From contig CM003434.1 of assembly GCA_000331325.2 (NCBI GenBank), forward strand, positions 1,579 to 65,578: a DNA stretch of 64,000 nucleotides. Direction: 5' to 3'. The notes beneath the pieces were generated by a model that saw only the letters and a program-made list of their open reading frames with translations, searched no databases and had not been told where the DNA came from. A program made the translations under genes and the position numbers. This document shows, one piece after another, positions 61,190 through 64,000 of the stretch (positions within the stretch are counted from its first letter, which is position 1; every line of letters begins with the position of its first letter). Source of the stretch: Crithidia fasciculata (Eukaryota > Euglenozoa > Kinetoplastea > Trypanosomatida > Trypanosomatidae).

Positions 61190-62158
61190 TCAGGAGAGGA
61201 GAAACAGAATCTGCTCTTTGCAGGTCGTCTTAATGCGCCGCGTCGTCGCATCGGGTGAGTTCGGCAGGCAGCCGAGTTGGCGCCGCAGCAGGGCACAAAT
61301 TACGCTCTTGCGCTGCAGGTTGTCCCAGGGAACGGAGCGGTACCACTGCTTGTCAGACGTGCGGATGATGCGCTCCGCATCGCCGCGAAACATGGCCCCG
61401 TACGTCCACGAGGCGAAAAGCGTCGGCGAGTTGTTGCGGGGCATCACCCGCACCCACCGGAAGCCAAGGTCGCTGCCCACCACCGTGCTGTTTACCTCCA
61501 GCACCCGCAGCACCAGCAGAAGGACGATGTTCAGCACGTACTCGGAGGAGCAGCTGTGCTGGAGGAGGGAGAGGATGCTGAAGTCCTCCGGCCTCGCATC
61601 GCGGCGCTGCAGGCTACTCTCCTCACGCACCACCGCCACGAAGGTGTTCAAGTCTTCCACACTGGCCATCTCCAGGCTCTGCGGGTCCATCCGCTCCCGC
61701 ACCGCCTTGGCCAGACTCTGCACGAAGGACCGCATGCAGAGCTGGTAGTCCTTGATGGTGCTCTCGAAGGACGCCTGCGCCTCGCAGCCGACTCGAGCCC
61801 CGTAGAGGGCGGCGCTCATCAGCACCAGACCGTCGTAGAGGTCCCACTGCTCCCGCTGCTCCAGCCGTTCCCACTCCGCCAGTACCCACACCGAGAAGAG
61901 CGACTCGCGGGCCTCCTTCAGGAAGGTGAAGGCGTTCGTCACAGAGGCGGAGGTGTAGGCGGCCGCGAAGGAGCGACGGACAATGTCGCGCAAGGAGTCG
62001 CCAGGGTCGATGCACACACTCGGTGGCACGAACTCCACCCACCGCGTCTGCACGATGCGCTGCGTGTGCGGCTGCTCGGCGACGGCGACGAGCTTCAGTA
62101 TTCTGCGGTAGAGAGAGTGGGCGAGCTTCTTGTTGATGGCACCGCTGACGCCTTTCAT
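61190..62158 (-). CDS. 322-aa protein with LYR-like N-terminus
   Basis: ATG at 62,158 (MKGVSGAINKKLAHSLYRRI); upstream codons belong to a non-ATG frame. AHSLYRRILKLVAVAEQ followed by DSLRDIVRRSFAAAYTSAS and VTNAFTFLKEAR resembles the LYR (Complex1_LYR) domain: an LYR tripeptide, a downstream basic-Phe element and a third helix. LYR proteins work in mitochondrial Fe-S transfer and respiratory-complex assembly. Residues 115-320 are an unrecognised, mainly helical extension that ends with a basic tail (TTRRIKTTCKEQ). LYR proteins are usually near 100 residues, so this would be an unusually long one. Assignment is by eye. Confidence 0.6.
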   Translation of the reverse strand: MKGVSGAINKKLAHSLYRRILKLVAVAEQPHTQRIVQTRWVEFVPPSVCIDPGDSLRDIVRRSFAAAYTSASVTNAFTFLKEARESLFSVWVLAEWERLEQREQWDLYDGLVLMSAALYGARVGCEAQASFESTIKDYQLCMRSFVQSLAKAVRERMDPQSLEMASVEDLNTFVAVVREESSLQRRDARPEDFSILSLLQHSCSSEYVLNIVLLLVLRVLEVNSTVVGSDLGFRWVRVMPRNNSPTLFASWTYGAMFRGDAERIIRTSDKQWYRSVPWDNLQRKSVICALLRRQLGCLPNSPDATTRRIKTTCKEQILFLLS

Positions 62159-63115
62159 TAGAATGAGAGAGAGGTAGCTAGAAAAAAAGGTGATGTATGG
62201 GTGGTGCTCAGCAGATCTCCTGCAGTATAGGTGCAGATGACAAAAAATAAATAAAAAAAGAGGATCAAAGGAACGAGAGAAAGAGAGGCAGGGCCCACTC
62301 ACACACGTGAAGGGGTTGCTACAGCGTCACAAAAGAGAGAAGAGTCGTTCTCAACCAGCAAAAAATTACCAACAAACAGCGGCTCAGTGTTGTACTTCGC
62401 ACGACGGCCGTCTCACATCGGCTACGGGGCGTTGCACCTTGAGAAGATAACAGATTATGAGAGATTGGAGAAGAGGAAGAGAACGTGGGAAAGAGTGAGA
62501 TGGAGGTCTGTGAGCTGTAAAAGTCGCAAAAGTTAGTGGAACGCCTCTCCGCGCATTTTAGCTTCTCTCGCTTGTTGAAGTCTGGTCGCTTCAGCTCTAC
62601 GACTTGTACGAGTTTCCAAGTAAAAATAGTCCGGCCCCTTAGCCCGTATGTCAAACCCACGCAAGCAAGGGACGCACAGGCAATGCCGCGTTTGCCGCCC
62701 GCTTTCTCGCTTGTTCTCTACCAGCAACCTTCTATTCTTCCTTTTTTTTTTCAGAAGCCCTGACACCCGACACCTCAACAAAGAGAAAAGAGGGAAACAC
62801 AAGATAAAAGGTTATCCAGAGTAGAGAACAGGCCAAGAGGATATCAATCATGACCCACTGTTGTCTCACGGCACACATCACCCACTCCGAGGAGAAAGGT
62901 GCACCAGCTGTATCTGCTTCTACACCGCATTGGTGGTCCTTCTCGCTCTACTTCGTTGCGCCGACCAGTAAAGCACAAAACAAAAAAAAAACCACTTCCA
63001 AGCATAAGCAAAACAAAACTCTTTCTCTCTCTCCGTTTATAAGATTCAACACTGAGTGCAGACAACTGCACGACACTCCTGTTCTCTAAATAATAAGCAC
63101 CACCTTTCGCGTGCC
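62159..63115. other. Intergenic, no gene seen
   Basis: About 960 bases between the 322-aa gene and the RPB2 stop; purine and A-runs on the plus strand. No gene is supported. Confidence 0.5.
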
Positions 63116-64000
63116 CTACAGCGGACCGGTGCCGATGCGGGGCAGGATGGTCATCGACATCAGCTCCTGGAAGAGCAGCTTGCACGCGTACGGCATCAGC
63201 ACCTGCGAGATGCGCGTGTCGTTCTCGCAGCCCTTGCACTGGTAGCGGTTCAGCTTCGTGTCGGCCACACAAATTGTGCCGCAGAGGTTGCAGACGTGTA
63301 CGGTGTAGTAGTCGCTCACCCGGAAGAGGCGCTCCCGCAGCCACTGCGAGGCGCCGTAGGACAGCATGCAGTCGCGCTCCATCTCGCCGAAGCGCAGACC
63401 GCCCTCGTGGGCACGCCCCTCCGTCGGCTGACGCACGAGTGGCTGCAGAGGCCCACGCGGCCGGGCGTGGATCTTGTCACCTGACAAGTGCTTCAGCCGT
63501 TGGTAGAAGGTGGGCCCGAAGAAGATGAGGTGGTCGAGGGGGAGCCCCGTGTGTCCGTTGTAGAGGCACTCGTTGCCGTACCGCTGCGACTTGAGGGCGT
63601 GCAGCGCCTTGCCAAAGTCGTCCACGACAACGGAGCAGAAGGGCGTGGCATACACCTCGCCGCCCTTGTAACAGGCCACCTTGCCGGCGAGGGTCTCGAT
63701 GAGGTGGGCCACCGTCATGCGGGAGGGAATGGCGTGGGGGTTGATAATTAAGTCCGGCACGACGCCGTCGCGGTTGAAGGGCATGTCCTCCTGGCGGAAC
63801 TGAATGCCGTTCGTGCCCTTCTGCCCGTGGCGGCTGCAGAACTTGTCGCCGATGTTGGGAATCTTGATGGTGCGGATCTTCACCTTGGTGAAGCGGTCGC
63901 CGTTGTTCATCGTCAGCATCACCTTCTCCACCACACCCTTCTCCGTGGTGCGCGACGTGATGCTGGCGTCGCGCTTCGTGATTTTGGTGTCGCTCGTCGT
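63116..64000 (-). CDS. RPB2: RNA polymerase II second-largest subunit, C-terminal part (partial)
   Basis: The reading frame is open through the right edge, so the gene continues beyond 64,000. The visible 294 residues cover the hybrid-binding, wall, anchor and clamp regions. They include [16 protein letters not shown] at the edge, [54 protein letters not shown] and [20 protein letters not shown]. The C-terminal zinc-binding cysteines are CNLCGT and CKGC. It ends [32 protein letters not shown] and RDAS..RTTEKG favour Pol II over the Pol I and Pol III paralogues. Confidence 0.96.
   Translation of the reverse strand, partial: TTSDTKITKRDASITSRTTEKGVVEKVMLTMNNGDRFTKVKIRTIKIPNIGDKFCSRHGQKGTNGIQFRQEDMPFNRDGVVPDLIINPHAIPSRMTVAHLIETLAGKVACYKGGEVYATPFCSVVVDDFGKALHALKSQRYGNECLYNGHTGLPLDHLIFFGPTFYQRLKHLSGDKIHARPRGPLQPLVRQPTEGRAHEGGLRFGEMERDCMLSYGASQWLRERLFRVSDYYTVHVCNLCGTICVADTKLNRYQCKGCENDTRISQVLMPYACKLLFQELMSMTILPRIGTGPL

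Overview
The window looks like the end-proximal part of a trypanosomatid (kinetoplastid) chromosome, closest in gene content to the Leishmania/insect-trypanosomatid side. All convincing genes are intronless and lie on the minus strand as one polycistronic array. Coding regions are GC-rich. The intergenic DNA carries polypurine tracts on the plus strand, which are the polypyrimidine tracts expected upstream of spliced-leader acceptor sites on the coding strand. Upstream non-ATG extensions run through these tracts, so I placed most starts at the first ATG after the tract. I cannot name the genus.

Left part, 1-22 kb: repetitive and decayed. It holds a badly broken long gene of unknown identity (1-4,560). 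It also holds an expanded family of leucine-rich-repeat (LRR) genes: one intact member (7,023-8,609) and several pseudogene copies (about 4.6-6.1, 6.2-6.6, 9.6-10.7, 15.8-16.9 and 17.7-19.8 kb). A large inverted repeat is centred near 13.6 kb. Its inner arms of about 3.7 kb (9,119-13,501 and 13,677-17,391) are nearly identical. Outside them the mirror symmetry continues at much lower identity: the intact LRR gene on the left is mirrored by an LRR pseudogene on the right. The palindrome centre lies inside two head-to-head, 5'-truncated copies of a phosphoinositide phospholipase C gene whose complete copy follows at 19,788-21,911. A 25-base N gap and many small indels mean part of this structure may be an assembly or amplification artefact.

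Middle part, 22-34 kb: sparse. It holds an SH3/coiled-coil gene with two compensating frameshifts, an unusually structured 180-bp intergenic stretch, a nodulin-like MFS transporter, a further LRR pseudogene at 29.8-30.8 kb, and a bacterial-type ferrochelatase.

Right part, 34.8-64 kb: a clean array of conserved genes. In plus-strand order: aquaglyceroporin, RING-CH (Doa10/MARCH6-like) membrane E3 ligase, secretory cyclophilin, a small one-span protein, a GIY-YIG-like/SF2 helicase/C2H2 protein, a CCCH/RGG RNA-binding protein, an unrecognised 493-aa protein, Kae1/OSGEP, an 83-aa protein, a DEX1-like FG-GAP membrane protein, a 125-aa one-span protein, a long coiled-coil protein, a USP14/Ubp6 deubiquitinase, a 322-aa protein with an LYR-like N-terminus, and the 3' part of RPB2. 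The aquaglyceroporin-to-RPB2 block resembles, from memory, the left end of Leishmania chromosome 31. That would make the left 34 kb a lineage-specific subtelomeric addition, with transcription running toward that end.

Functionally the array mixes membrane transport, ER protein quality control (RING-CH ligase, cyclophilin, proteasomal deubiquitinase), RNA metabolism (CCCH protein, Kae1, RPB2) and heme synthesis, as is normal for trypanosomatid polycistrons, whose genes are co-transcribed without being functionally related. I found no tRNA, rRNA, CRISPR, telomere repeat or recognisable retroelement.
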